From Streptomyces thermodiastaticus (GTDB lineage: Bacteria > Actinomycetota > Actinomycetes > Streptomycetales > Streptomycetaceae): 64,000 nt of DNA. The first letter of the stretch is position 1. Each line of letters starts with the position of its first letter. The stretch covers positions 1-64,000 of the forward strand of contig NZ_BNBV01000023.1 in assembly GCF_014656135.1 (NCBI RefSeq), written 5' to 3'. Position numbers and translations under genes: made by a program. Below the pieces are notes generated by a model. That model saw only the letters and a program-made list of their open reading frames with translations. It was not told the origin of the DNA and did no database searches. Positions 32,367-43,956 of the stretch are shown one piece after another.

Positions 32367-34181
32367 GTGGCAGCACCTAAAAAGGGCCGGAGCGCGGGCG
32401 CCCAGAGCAAGCCATGGCGCTCGCTGGTCCTGATCCTGATCGCCATCGTGGCGCTCACCGGAGGCATGTTCGCCTCCGGCAACACCACTCCGCGTCTCGG
32501 TATCGACCTGGCGGGCGGTACGAGCATCACACTGCGGGCGGTCCCCGAGCGCGGCCAGGAGTCCGCGATCAACAAGGCCAACATGGACACGGCCGTCAGC
32601 ATCATGGAACGCCGGGTCAACGGCCTCGGCGTCTCCGAGGCCGAGGTCCAGACCCAGGGCAACGACAACATCATCGTCAACATCCCCAAGGGCACCAACT
32701 CCCAGCAGGCACGGGAGCAGGTCGGCACGACCGCGAAACTGTACTTCCGTCCGGTCCTCGCCACCGACATCTCCGGCGTCGCCGCCACCCCGTCGCCGGG
32801 CACCTCCGCGAGCGCCAGCCCCTCCTCCAGCCCCTCCGGCAAGGCGGGCGACGACAACGGGACCAGCGGCGGTGAGAAGGCCACCTCCACCGGCTCCGCT
32901 ACCCCCTCGGCGACCGGGTCCCCGCAGGGCCGCGCCGTCACCGACGGCCTGAAGGCCGACGCCACCCCGTCCGCGGGCAGCACGGCGTCCGGCTCCCCGA
33001 AGGCCTCCGCCAGCCCGAGCGCCTCCGCCACCGCCGGCAGCGACTCCGGCGGCGACGTCCCGGCCGCGCTCCAGGCCCAGTACGCCACGCTGGACTGCAC
33101 CAAGAAGGACGTCCGCGCCACCGCCGGCAAGGGCGTCAAGCCCTCCGAACCGACCGTGGCCTGCGGTCAGAACTCCCAGGGCCAGTGGCAGAAGTACATC
33201 CTCGGCCCCGCCGCCGTGGACGGCACCGACGTGAAGAAGGCCCAGGCCGTCTTCAACACCCAGACCGCCGCGGGCTGGACCGTCACCATGGAGTTCACCT
33301 CCAAGGGCGCCAAGAAGTTCGCCGACATCACCGGCAAGCTCGCGCAGAACACGACGCCGCAGAACCAGTTCGCCATCGTCCTGGACGGCAACGTCGTCTC
33401 CGACCCGTACGTCAGCCAGGCGCTGACCGGCGGCAACGCGGAGATCACCGGCCGCTTCAGCCAGGAGGAGGCGCAGAGCCTGGCCAACATGCTCTCCTAC
33501 GGCGCGCTGCCGCTGACCTTCCGCGAGGACAGCGTCACGACGGTGACCGCCGCGCTCGGCAGCGACCAGCTGCGCGCCGGCCTGATCGCGGGCGCCATCG
33601 GCCTCGCCCTGGTCGTCGTCTACCTGCTGGTCTTCTACAAGGGCCTGTCGGTCATCGCGATCCCCTCGCTGCTGGTCTCCGCGATCCTCACCTACACGAT
33701 CATGTCGCTGCTCGGCCCGGCCATCGGCTTCGCGCTGAACCTGCCGGCCGTGTGCGGTGCGATCGTCGCCATCGGCATCACCGCGGACTCGTTCATCGTG
33801 TTCTTCGAGCGCATCCGGGACGGAATCCGCGAGGGCCGCAGCCTGCGCCCGGCGGTGGAGCGTGCCTGGCCGCGCGCCCGGCGCACCATCCTGGTCTCCG
33901 ACTTCGTGTCCTTCCTGGCCGCGGCGGTGCTCTTCGTCGTCACCGTCGGCAAGGTACAGGGCTTCGCCTTCACCCTGGGCCTGACCACCCTGCTCGACGT
34001 GGTCGTCGTCTTCCTGTTCACCAAGCCGCTGATGACCATCCTGGCCCGCAGGAAGTTCTTCGCCCAGGGGCACAAGTGGTCCGGCCTGGACCCGAAGTCG
34101 CTCGGCGCCAAGCCGCCGCTGCGCCGCACCCGCCGTCCGTCCGGTCCCGCCGCCGGCCCCGTCGAGACGAAGGAGGCGTGA
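32367..34181 (+). CDS. secD: Protein translocase subunit SecD
   Basis: 604 residues. A first helix near 18-37, then LGIDLAGGTSITL (D1 motif), a large outer domain, and the five-helix RND-type membrane domain from about 405, with AIGITADSFIVFFERIRDGIREG in the helix 4 region. SecD with SecF pulls exported proteins using the proton gradient. The outer domain is interrupted by a Ser/Ala/Pro/Gly-rich linker of about 90 residues (140-232), then two cysteines (C244, C266). GTG 32367 was chosen because the basic VAAPKKGRSA head begins there. Confidence 0.95.
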   Translation: MAAPKKGRSAGAQSKPWRSLVLILIAIVALTGGMFASGNTTPRLGIDLAGGTSITLRAVPERGQESAINKANMDTAVSIMERRVNGLGVSEAEVQTQGNDNIIVNIPKGTNSQQAREQVGTTAKLYFRPVLATDISGVAATPSPGTSASASPSSSPSGKAGDDNGTSGGEKATSTGSATPSATGSPQGRAVTDGLKADATPSAGSTASGSPKASASPSASATAGSDSGGDVPAALQAQYATLDCTKKDVRATAGKGVKPSEPTVACGQNSQGQWQKYILGPAAVDGTDVKKAQAVFNTQTAAGWTVTMEFTSKGAKKFADITGKLAQNTTPQNQFAIVLDGNVVSDPYVSQALTGGNAEITGRFSQEEAQSLANMLSYGALPLTFREDSVTTVTAALGSDQLRAGLIAGAIGLALVVVYLLVFYKGLSVIAIPSLLVSAILTYTIMSLLGPAIGFALNLPAVCGAIVAIGITADSFIVFFERIRDGIREGRSLRPAVERAWPRARRTILVSDFVSFLAAAVLFVVTVGKVQGFAFTLGLTTLLDVVVVFLFTKPLMTILARRKFFAQGHKWSGLDPKSLGAKPPLRRTRRPSGPAAGPVETKEA

Positions 34182-34182
34182 G

Positions 34183-35298
34183 ATGTCCAAACTCGGCACT
34201 CTCAGCGCCAAACTGCACCGTGGCGAGGTCGGCTACGACTTCGTCAAGAACCGCAAGATCTGGTACGGCATCTCCGTCCTGATCACCATCACGGCCGTCG
34301 TCGGCCTCGTGGTGCGCGGCCTGAACATGGGCATCGAGTTCCAGGGCGGTGCGGTCTTCACCACGCCGAAGCACATGACCACCACGGTCAGCCAGGCGGA
34401 GACCTACGCCGAGGACGCCTCCGGCCACGACGCGATCGTGCAGAAGCTCGGCGACGGCAGCCTGCGCATCCAGATCGCCGGCATCGACACCGACAAGTCC
34501 GACCAGATCAAGGAAGCCCTCTCCAAGGACCTGAAGGTCGACCCCGAGCGGATCAACGCCGACCTCGTCGGCCCCAGCTGGGGCGAGCAGATCGCCAACA
34601 AGGCCTGGGAGGGCCTGGCGATCTTCATGATCCTGGTCGTGATCTACCTGGCGATCGCCTTCGAGTGGCGCATGGCACTGGCCGCGCTGGTCGCCCTGAT
34701 CCACGACATCACCATCACCACCGGCATCTACGCCCTGGTCGGCTTCGAGGTCACCCCGGGCACGGTGATCGGTCTGCTGACGATCCTCGGTTACTCGCTC
34801 TACGACACGGTCGTCGTCTTCGACAGCCTCAAGGAGCAGACGAAGGGCATCACCAAGCAGACCCGCTGGACCTACAGCGACGTCGCCAACCAGTCGATCA
34901 ACGGCACGCTGATGCGCTCCATCAACACCACCGTGGTCGCGCTGCTGCCGGTGGCGGGCCTGCTGTTCATCGGCGGCGGCCTGCTCGGCGCCGGCATGCT
35001 CAACGACATCTCGCTGTCGCTGTTCGTCGGCCTCGCGGCGGGCGCGTACTCCTCGATCTTCATCGCCACCCCGCTGGTCGCCGACCTCAAGGAGCGCGAG
35101 CCGCAGATGAAGGCCCTGCGCAAGCGGGTGCTGGCCAAGCGGGCGCAGGCGGCTCAGGGCACGCCCGAGGACCCCGCGCCCGGCCGGGCGGCGGGGCCGG
35201 ACGAGCCCGAGGACGCCGCACCCGCGGTGGTGGGACCGCGCGACCAGTCCGCCTCCCGCGGCCGGGGCCGCGGCCGCACCTCCGGGAAGCGCCGGTGA
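34183..35298 (+). CDS. secF: Protein translocase subunit SecF
   Basis: 371 residues. An N-terminal helix is followed by the short D1 motif GIEFQGGAVF, a compact outer domain and five more helices with LTILGYSLYDTVVVFDSLKEQ. A basic, disordered tail of about 60 residues ends in Arg/Gly repeats (GRGRGRTSGKRR). It pairs with SecD. The ATG lies one base after the secD stop and its AGGAGG sits inside the end of secD. Confidence 0.96.
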   Translation: MSKLGTLSAKLHRGEVGYDFVKNRKIWYGISVLITITAVVGLVVRGLNMGIEFQGGAVFTTPKHMTTTVSQAETYAEDASGHDAIVQKLGDGSLRIQIAGIDTDKSDQIKEALSKDLKVDPERINADLVGPSWGEQIANKAWEGLAIFMILVVIYLAIAFEWRMALAALVALIHDITITTGIYALVGFEVTPGTVIGLLTILGYSLYDTVVVFDSLKEQTKGITKQTRWTYSDVANQSINGTLMRSINTTVVALLPVAGLLFIGGGLLGAGMLNDISLSLFVGLAAGAYSSIFIATPLVADLKEREPQMKALRKRVLAKRAQAAQGTPEDPAPGRAAGPDEPEDAAPAVVGPRDQSASRGRGRGRTSGKRR

Positions 35299-35843
35299 CC
35301 GCCGTGACCGACATCAAGGAACTGCTGCTCAGCCGCATCCGGGACGTCGAGGACTACCCGGAGCAGGGCGTGGTGTTCAAGGACATCACCCCGCTCCTGG
35401 CGGACCCGGCGGCCTTCACCGCCCTGACCGACGCGCTCGCGGAGATCGCCCAGCGCACCGACGCCACCCGGATCGTCGGCCTGGAGGCCCGGGGCTTCAT
35501 CCTCGGCGCCCCGGTCGCCGTCCGCGCCGGCCTCGGTTTCGTGCCCGTCCGCAAGGCGGGCAAGCTGCCCGGGGCCACCCTGCGCCAGGCCTACGACCTG
35601 GAGTACGGCTCGGCGGAGATCGAGGTGCACGCTGAGGACCTCACCGCAAACGACCGCGTCCTGGTCGTCGACGACGTCCTGGCCACCGGCGGCACCGCCG
35701 AGGCCGCGCTGCAGCTCGTCCGCCGTGCGGGCGCCCGCGTCGCCGGCGTCGCGGTGCTGATGGAACTGGGCTTCCTCGGCGGCCGCGCCCGCCTGGCGCC
35801 GGCCCTGGACGGCGCCCCGCTCAAGGCCCTGCTGCGGATCTGA
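35295..35843 (+). CDS. apt: Adenine phosphoribosyltransferase
   Basis: 182 residues, type I phosphoribosyltransferase. The PRPP loop VLVVDDVLATGGTAEA and the early VFKDITPLLADP and GLEARGFILGAPVA motifs are complete. It salvages adenine to AMP. The start GTG overlaps the secF stop (GTGA), and a second GTG three codons later is an alternative. The gene order secF-apt-relA is conserved in actinobacteria. Confidence 0.96.
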   Translation: MTAVTDIKELLLSRIRDVEDYPEQGVVFKDITPLLADPAAFTALTDALAEIAQRTDATRIVGLEARGFILGAPVAVRAGLGFVPVRKAGKLPGATLRQAYDLEYGSAEIEVHAEDLTANDRVLVVDDVLATGGTAEAALQLVRRAGARVAGVAVLMELGFLGGRARLAPALDGAPLKALLRI

Positions 35844-35882
35844 GCGGCCGCCGCCCGTCCCGGGCGGCCCGCGGCACCCGGA

Positions 35883-35913
35883 GGACGGGCCCGGAGGAAT
35901 CCGGCGCCCGTCC
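35883..35913 (+). terminator. Terminator after apt
   Basis: GGACGGGC (35883-35890) and GCCCGTCC (35906-35913) pair, and an inner CCGG/CCGG pairing shortens the loop to six bases. TTCGCGTTGTGTC follows. Confidence 0.65.
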
Positions 35914-35980
35914 TTCGCGTTGTGTCCTATGTCGAACACCCTCTCGTCGGTCTGGAGGCGATCCTGGAGCCCCGGATCGC

Positions 35981-35986
35981 TACCAT
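35981..35986 (+). promoter_or_regulatory. Candidate -10 element of relA
   Basis: TACCAT, a common Streptomyces -10, 51 bases before the relA start. No clear -35 was found. Confidence 0.35.
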
Positions 35987-36037
35987 GGGGTCTCCGGAGC
36001 CTGACCGGGGGAGCCGGATCGCGCACGAGGAGCCCTC

Positions 36038-38542
<2,505 letters not shown>

Positions 38543-38598
38543 CCGCGCAGCGTCCGCAGACGGCGGACTCGGCCGCACCACAGGCCTCGCACACGCCG

Positions 38599-38631
38599 AG
38601 AGGGCCCCGTACGCACCGCACGGGGCCCTCT
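38599..38631. terminator. Bidirectional terminator between relA and the DUF349 gene
   Basis: Perfect 12-bp arms AGAGGGCCCCGT (38599-38610) and ACGGGGCCCTCT (38620-38631) with a 9-base loop, followed by TCC on the plus strand. Confidence 0.85.
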
Positions 38632-38661
38632 TCCGTGGACTTCGAGGCGCGAAGCGTTCGC

Positions 38662-39891
38662 TCAGCCGCCGAGCTCCTGCAGGCCCTTGAGCGCCTGGTC
38701 GAGCAGCGCCTGCCGGCCCTGCAGCTCCTGCTCCAGCTTCTCCGCCTTGGCTGTGTTGCCCTGCGCCCGCGCCTGCTCGATCTGGGCCGTGAGCTTGTCC
38801 ACCGCCGCCCGCAGCTGACCGGTGAGCCCCTCGGCACGCGCCCGCACCTCCGGGTTGGTCCGCCGCCACTCGGCCTCCTCGGCCTCCTGCAGCGCCCGCT
38901 CGACCGCGTGCATCCGGCCTTCCACCCGGGCACGGGCGTCCCGCGGCACATGACCGATGGTCTCCCAGCGCTCGTTGATCGCGCGGAAGGCGGCCCGGGC
39001 GGCCTTGAGGTCCGTGATGGGCAGCAGCTTCTCGGCCTCCTCGGCCAGTTCCTCCTTCAGCTTCAGGTTCTCCGCCTGCTCCGCGTCCCGCTCGGCGAAC
39101 ACCGCGCCGCGCGCGGCGAAGAAGACGTCCTGGGCACCGCGGAAGCGGCTCCACAGCTCTTCCTCGTGCTCCCGCTGCGCACGGCCCGCGGCCTTCCACT
39201 CGGCCATCAGCTCCCGGTAACGGGCCGCCGTGGGACCCCAGTCCGTGGAGTCCGACAGCGACTCCGCCTCCGCGACCAGCCGCTCCTTGATCCGGCGGGC
39301 CTGCTCGCGCTGCGCGTCGAGCTGCGCGAAGTGCGCCTTGCGCCGCTTGGAGAACGCCGAGCGCGCGTGCGAAAAGCGGTGCCACAGCTCGTCGTCGGAC
39401 TTGCGGTCCAGACGCGGCAGGCCCTTCCAGGTCTCCACCAGCGCCCGCAGCCGCTCACCGGCCGCCCGCCACTGGTCGGACCGGGCCAGCTCCTCCGCCT
39501 CGGCGACCAGCGCCTCCTTGGCCTTGCGGGCCTCCTCCAGCTGCCGGGCCCGCTGCGCCCGGCGCTCCTCGCGGCGCTTCTCGACCGTCTCGACCAGCTT
39601 GTCCAGGCGGGCCCGCAGCGCGTCCAGGTCACCGACGGCGTGATGCGCGTCCACCTGCTCGCGCAGATGGCCGATGGCGGCCATCGCGTCCTTCGCCGAC
39701 AGGTCGGTGGTCCGCACCCGCTTCTCGAGGAGGCCGATCTCGACCACCAGGCCCTCGTACTTGCGCTCGAAGTAGGCCAGTGCCTCCTCGGGGGAGCCGG
39801 CCTGCCAGGAGCCGACGACCTTCTCGCCGTCGGCCGTCCGCACGTACACGGTCCCCGTCTCGTCGACGCGGCCCCACGGGCTGCTGCTCAC
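38662..39891 (-). CDS. DUF349 repeat protein
   Basis: 409 residues, almost entirely charged helices. After a short head with GTVYVRTADGEKVVGSW, three to four repeats of DUF349 type follow, for example LVETWKGLPRLDRKSDDELWHRF, LMAEWKAAGRAQREHEEELWSRF and FRAINERWETIGHVPRDARARVE. A coiled-coil tail ends the protein. No catalytic motif. The function of the family is not established. GTG 39891 has GGAGG four bases upstream. It is transcribed towards relA. Confidence 0.9.
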   Translation of the reverse strand: MSSSPWGRVDETGTVYVRTADGEKVVGSWQAGSPEEALAYFERKYEGLVVEIGLLEKRVRTTDLSAKDAMAAIGHLREQVDAHHAVGDLDALRARLDKLVETVEKRREERRAQRARQLEEARKAKEALVAEAEELARSDQWRAAGERLRALVETWKGLPRLDRKSDDELWHRFSHARSAFSKRRKAHFAQLDAQREQARRIKERLVAEAESLSDSTDWGPTAARYRELMAEWKAAGRAQREHEEELWSRFRGAQDVFFAARGAVFAERDAEQAENLKLKEELAEEAEKLLPITDLKAARAAFRAINERWETIGHVPRDARARVEGRMHAVERALQEAEEAEWRRTNPEVRARAEGLTGQLRAAVDKLTAQIEQARAQGNTAKAEKLEQELQGRQALLDQALKGLQELGG

Positions 39892-40029
39892 AGCGCCTCC
39901 TCCACATGATGCCCGCGAGGGGGCCTCGAAGCTCCCCCGGGCATCGTCCACAGTTTCGTCACGGCCAACATAGGCGACCGGCGGGTTGCCTGTCCGCATC
40001 CAGCGCGACCGAAATTCCGCAGGCGACGG

Positions 40030-40854
40030 TCAGGATTTCACGACCGTGGCCTTGTCGATCACGACGGTCGCGTTGGGCGCCCCGTCACCGGCACCGGTGT
40101 TCTCGCCCGCGTCGGCGATCTTCTTCAGCACCTTCATACCGGCCTCGGAGACCGTACCGAACGGCGTGTAGCTGGGCGGCAGTGGACTGTCCTGGTAGAC
40201 GAGGAAGAACTGGCTGCCCCCGCTGTCCTTCTGCCCGGTGTTCGCCATCGCCACCGTGCCCGCCGGATACACGTTCCCCTTCAGGCTGGAGTCCTTCAGG
40301 TTCTCGTCGGGGATCGTGTAGCCGGGGCCGCCCGTACCGGTGCCCGTCGGGTCGCCGCACTGCAGCACGTAGATGCCGCTCGTGGTCAGCCGGTGGCACT
40401 TGGTGTGGTCGAAGTAGCCCTGGCCGGCCAGGAAGTCGAACGAGTTCACCGTGTGCGGCGCGGCCTTCGCCTTCAGCGCCACGTCGATCTCGCCGCACGT
40501 CGTCGCCAGCTTCAGCGTGTAGTCGGCGGAGGTGTCGATCGTCATCTCCGGCTCCTTCTTCCAGCTCAGCTTCTTCACCGAGCCGGGAGCCGGCTTGTCG
40601 CACGGGTCCGGCGCCTTGCTGGTGGCCGACGCGCTCGGGGTGACCTCCGCGCTCGCGTTCGCCTTGTCGTCGTCGCCGTTGTTCAGGACGCCCGTCGTGT
40701 ACAGCGCCAGACTGCCGATGACGACCACGCCGAGCACCGACGCGATCACGGAGTTGCGCACACGGGCCCTGCGCCGCGCGGCGGCGCGCCGCTGCTGCTG
40801 CCGCAAGAACTTCTCCCGGGCGAGCTGACGCCGCCGCTGCTCCTGGCTGACCAC
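40030..40854 (-). CDS. Membrane-anchored cyclophilin-type peptidyl-prolyl isomerase
   Basis: 274 residues. A basic cytoplasmic head (1-33), one membrane helix (NSVIASVLGVVVIGSLALYTTG), a linker, then a cyclophilin domain from about 105 with TTCGEIDVALKAKAAPHTVN, GGPGYTIPDE and GGSQFFLVYQDSPLPPSYTPFG. Catalytic arginine and phenylalanine positions are less clear than in classical cyclophilins (KCHRLTTSGIYVLQCGD replaces the usual FHRVI segment). The domain lies outside the cell, where it may help fold secreted proteins. GTG 40854 has GAGGAG upstream. It diverges from the hydrolase gene. Confidence 0.91.
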   Translation of the reverse strand: MVSQEQRRRQLAREKFLRQQQRRAAARRRARVRNSVIASVLGVVVIGSLALYTTGVLNNGDDDKANASAEVTPSASATSKAPDPCDKPAPGSVKKLSWKKEPEMTIDTSADYTLKLATTCGEIDVALKAKAAPHTVNSFDFLAGQGYFDHTKCHRLTTSGIYVLQCGDPTGTGTGGPGYTIPDENLKDSSLKGNVYPAGTVAMANTGQKDSGGSQFFLVYQDSPLPPSYTPFGTVSEAGMKVLKKIADAGENTGAGDGAPNATVVIDKATVVKS

Positions 40855-41023
40855 CGGGTTCTCTCCTCAAGCGTCTCGTGTGCCGACCGGTGACTCATGG
40901 GTCTGGTGAGCCCACCGACTGCGTGTGCCCCGTACCGTATATGGGTTCGCTGAGGAAGCGGCAGCGCCGGGTAGGCTCGGATCACGACCAACACGCCCTG
41001 ATCGACACGAACGAAGGACGAAC

Positions 41024-41731
41024 GTGCTCATTGCCGGGTTCCCTGCCGGTGCCTGGGGGACGAACTGCTATCTCGTCGCCCCCGCCGCCGGTGAGGAGTG
41101 CGTGATCATCGACCCGGGCCACCAGGCCGCCGACGGCGTCGAGGAAGCGCTGCGCAAGCATCGGCTCAAGCCCGTCGCCGTCGTCCTCACCCACGGCCAC
41201 ATCGACCATGTGGCCTCGGTCGTCCCCGTGTGCGGCGCGCACGACGTGCCGGCCTGGATCCACCCGGCGGACCGCTACATGATGAGCGACCCCGAGAAGG
41301 GGATCGGCCGCTCCATCGGCATGCCGCTGATGGGCGAGCTGGCCGTGGGGGAGCCGGACGACGTCAAGGAGCTGGCCGACGGCACCGTGCTGCAGCTGGC
41401 GGGGCTGGAGTTCGCCGTCGCGCACGCCCCTGGCCATACCAAGGGGTCGGTGACCTTCCGGATGCCCGAGACCGCCGACGTGCCGTCGGTGTTCTTCTCC
41501 GGGGATCTGCTGTTCGCCGGCTCCATCGGACGCACCGACCTGCCGGGCGGCTCCATGGAGGACATGCTCGACTCGCTGGCCCGTGTGTGCCTGCCGCTCG
41601 ACGACTCCACCGTGGTGCTGTCCGGCCACGGCCCCCAGACGACCATCGGCCAGGAGCGCGCCACCAACCCCTATCTGCGGCAGGTGGCCGCCGGCCAGGG
41701 AGCCGGGCAGGCTCCCCGACGAGGAATGTGA
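41024..41731 (+). CDS. Metallo-beta-lactamase-fold hydrolase (glyoxalase II-like)
   Basis: 235 residues. The metal-binding THGHIDH (H57, H59, D61, H62), APGHTKGS, FSGDLLFAGSIGRTD and the final LSGHGPQTTIGQE are in order, as in glyoxalase II-type and persulfide dioxygenase-type hydrolases. The substrate is unknown. GTG 41024 has AAGGA upstream and starts at VLIAGFPAGAWGTNCYL. It ends 11 bases before hisS. Confidence 0.92.
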   Translation: MLIAGFPAGAWGTNCYLVAPAAGEECVIIDPGHQAADGVEEALRKHRLKPVAVVLTHGHIDHVASVVPVCGAHDVPAWIHPADRYMMSDPEKGIGRSIGMPLMGELAVGEPDDVKELADGTVLQLAGLEFAVAHAPGHTKGSVTFRMPETADVPSVFFSGDLLFAGSIGRTDLPGGSMEDMLDSLARVCLPLDDSTVVLSGHGPQTTIGQERATNPYLRQVAAGQGAGQAPRRGM

Positions 41732-41742
41732 CGAGAGGCTTC

Positions 41743-43005
41743 GTGAGCACCTTCAAGGCCCCCAAGGGCACGTACGACCTGATCCCGCCGGACTCCGCCC
41801 AGTACCTCGCGGTCCGCGAGGCGATCGCGGCCCCGCTGCGCAACTCCGGCTACGGCTACATCGAGACGCCCGGCTTCGAGAACGTCGAGCTGTTCGCCCG
41901 CGGCGTCGGCGAGTCCACCGACATCGTCACCAAGGAGATGTACGCCTTCGAGACCAAGGGCGGCGACAAGCTGGCCCTGCGCCCCGAGGGCACCGCCTCC
42001 GTGCTGCGCGCCGCGCTGGAGGCCAACCTGCACAAGGCGGGCAACCTGCCGGTCAAGCTCTGGTACTCCGGCAGCTACTACCGCTACGAGCGTCCGCAGA
42101 AGGGCCGTTACCGCCACTTCTCCCAGGTCGGCGCCGAGGCGATCGGCGCGGAGGACCCGGCCCTGGACGCCGAGCTGATCATCCTGGCCGACCAGGCCTA
42201 CCGCTCGCTCGGCCTGAAGAACTTCCGCATCCTGCTCAACAGCCTGGGCGACCGGGAGTGCCGTCCGGCCTACCGGGCCGCGCTGCAGGACTTCCTGCGC
42301 GCCCTGGACCTGGACGAGGAAACCCGCCGCCGGGTCGAGATCAACCCGCTGCGCGTCCTCGACGACAAGCGCGAGTCGGTCCAGAAGCAGCTCGCCGGTG
42401 CCCCGCTGCTGCGCGACTACCTGTGCGACGCCTGCAAGGTCTACCACGAGGAGGTCCGCGAGCTGATCGCCGCCGCGGGCGTCTCGTTCGAGGACGACCC
42501 GAAGCTGGTGCGCGGCCTGGACTACTACACCCGCACCACCTTCGAGTTCGTCCACGACGGCCTCGGCTCCCAGTCCGCGGTGGGCGGCGGCGGCCGCTAC
42601 GACGGCCTGTCGGAGATGATCGGCGGCCCCGCGCTGCCGTCCGTCGGCTGGGCGCTCGGCGTGGACCGCACCGTCCTCGCCCTCAAGGCGGAGGGCGTCG
42701 AGCTGGAACTGCCCGCTGCCACCAGCGTGTTCGCCGTGCCGCTGGGCGAGGAGGCGCGCCGGGTGCTGTTCGCGAAGATCACCGAGCTGCGCAAGGCGGG
42801 CGTGGCGGCCGACTTCTCCTACGGCCACAAGGGCCTGAAGGCCGCGATGAAGGCGGCCAACCGCTCGGGCGCACGCTATGCGCTGGTGGCGGGCGAGCGG
42901 GACCTGGCCGAGGGCGTCGTCCAGCTCAAGGACATGGAGTCCGGCGAGCAGGTGGCCGTCGGCCTCGACACGATCGTGGCCGAGCTGACGTCGCGGCTGG
43001 GCTGA
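41743..43005 (+). CDS. hisS: Histidyl-tRNA synthetase
   Basis: 420 residues, class II synthetase. STFKAPKGTYDLIPPDS at the start, motif 2 region YYRYERPQKGRYRHFSQVG, histidine-binding RGLDYYTRTTFEF and GGGGRYDGL, and a C-terminal anticodon-binding domain. GTG 41743 has GAGAGG five bases upstream. GTG 41728 is an alternative overlapping the previous stop. A 17-bp duplication lies across the stop codon. Confidence 0.97.
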   Translation: MSTFKAPKGTYDLIPPDSAQYLAVREAIAAPLRNSGYGYIETPGFENVELFARGVGESTDIVTKEMYAFETKGGDKLALRPEGTASVLRAALEANLHKAGNLPVKLWYSGSYYRYERPQKGRYRHFSQVGAEAIGAEDPALDAELIILADQAYRSLGLKNFRILLNSLGDRECRPAYRAALQDFLRALDLDEETRRRVEINPLRVLDDKRESVQKQLAGAPLLRDYLCDACKVYHEEVRELIAAAGVSFEDDPKLVRGLDYYTRTTFEFVHDGLGSQSAVGGGGRYDGLSEMIGGPALPSVGWALGVDRTVLALKAEGVELELPAATSVFAVPLGEEARRVLFAKITELRKAGVAADFSYGHKGLKAAMKAANRSGARYALVAGERDLAEGVVQLKDMESGEQVAVGLDTIVAELTSRLG

Positions 43006-43018
43006 CGTCGCGGCTGGG
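42985..43018 (+). repeat. 17-bp perfect tandem duplication across the hisS stop
   Basis: CTGACGTCGCGGCTGGG occurs at 42985-43001 and again at 43002-43018 without a mismatch. The TGA of hisS (43003-43005) is at the start of the second unit. Confidence 0.9.
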
Positions 43019-43032
43019 CTGAGGACCAGCGG

Positions 43033-43077
43033 ACGGGCTGGGGGCCGGGCGGCACGGACGCCCGGCCCCCAGCCCGT
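43033..43077 (+). terminator. hisS terminator
   Basis: A perfect 19-bp stem, ACGGGCTGGGGGCCGGGCG (43033-43051) with its complement at 43059-43077, and a 7-base loop. It is among the strongest hairpins in the window. Confidence 0.9.
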
Positions 43078-43258
43078 TCCGGCGATCACCCCATGAGCTG
43101 GTCCTGCGCCGGCCGGGTTGACGGCCCGCGGCCCGGCGGGACGGGCGCCGGCCGGTCCGCCGCGCTGCTGGCGGCGCCGTCCGGAACCGGACACCCCGGC
43201 CGCGGGCGCCTGCGCCTTTGTCCCGATCACCGGTGCACCCTCAGCTCCGTGCGGCACA

Positions 43259-43300
43259 ATGACCGTGCCCGAAGCGACTTCGACCGACGGATCGGCGTGA
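43259..43300 (+). CDS. Short upstream frame (13 codons) before the VKOR gene
   Basis: ATG at 43259 opens MTVPEATSTDGSA and its TGA shares a base with the next ATG (TGATG at 43298-43302). This could be a leader peptide or a chance frame. No ribosome-binding site precedes it. Confidence 0.25.
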   Translation: MTVPEATSTDGSA

Positions 43301-43956
43301 TGAGCAAGACGACAGTCAAGGACGTCACCACGGAATCTGAACCGGAGAGCGCGACGGCCTCGCCGCGCACGGTGGGCGGCAGCCGCGCCTTCGCCCTGCT
43401 GCTGGTGATCACCGGAGCGGCCGGACTGCTCGCCGCATGGGTCATCACGATCGACAAGCAGAAGATCCTCGAGGCCAAGGTCGTCGGCAAGACCTTCACG
43501 CCGGCCTGCAGCCTGAACCCGATCGTCTCCTGCGGCAGCGTCATGGAGAGCAAGCAGGCCTCCGTCTTCGGGTTCCCCAACCCCATGCTCGGCCTGGTCT
43601 GCTACGGCATCGTGATCTGCGTCGGGATGAGCCTGCTCGCCCGCGCCCGCTTCCCGCGCTGGTACTGGCTGACCTTCAACTTCGGCACGCTCTTCGGTGT
43701 CTGCTTCGTCAGCTGGCTGCAGTTCCAGTCGCTGTACCGGATCAACGCCCTGTGCCTGTGGTGCTGCCTGGCCTGGGTCGCCACGCTCACCATGTTCTGG
43801 CACGTGACCAGCCACAACATCCGCAACGACTTCCTGCCCGCCCCGCGCGCCGTGAAGACCTTCCTCGCCGAGTTCACCTGGGTCCTGCCGGTCACCCACA
43901 GCGGCGTCATCGCGATGCTCATCCTGACCCGCTGGGGCAGCAGCCTGTGGGCCTGA
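43300..43956 (+). CDS. Vitamin K epoxide reductase-type membrane oxidoreductase
   Basis: 218 residues, about five membrane helices. The quinone-linked CxxC is CLWC (C152-C155) and the shuttle pair lies in CSLNPIVSC (C70, C78) in the first outer loop. In actinobacteria, VKOR reoxidises DsbA-like proteins outside the cell and so drives disulfide formation. No partner is adjacent, and the DsbA-like gene at 7.2 kb lacks a signal peptide. ATG 43300 overlaps a short upstream frame. A 32-bp repeat lies across the stop. Confidence 0.92.
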   Translation: MSKTTVKDVTTESEPESATASPRTVGGSRAFALLLVITGAAGLLAAWVITIDKQKILEAKVVGKTFTPACSLNPIVSCGSVMESKQASVFGFPNPMLGLVCYGIVICVGMSLLARARFPRWYWLTFNFGTLFGVCFVSWLQFQSLYRINALCLWCCLAWVATLTMFWHVTSHNIRNDFLPAPRAVKTFLAEFTWVLPVTHSGVIAMLILTRWGSSLWA

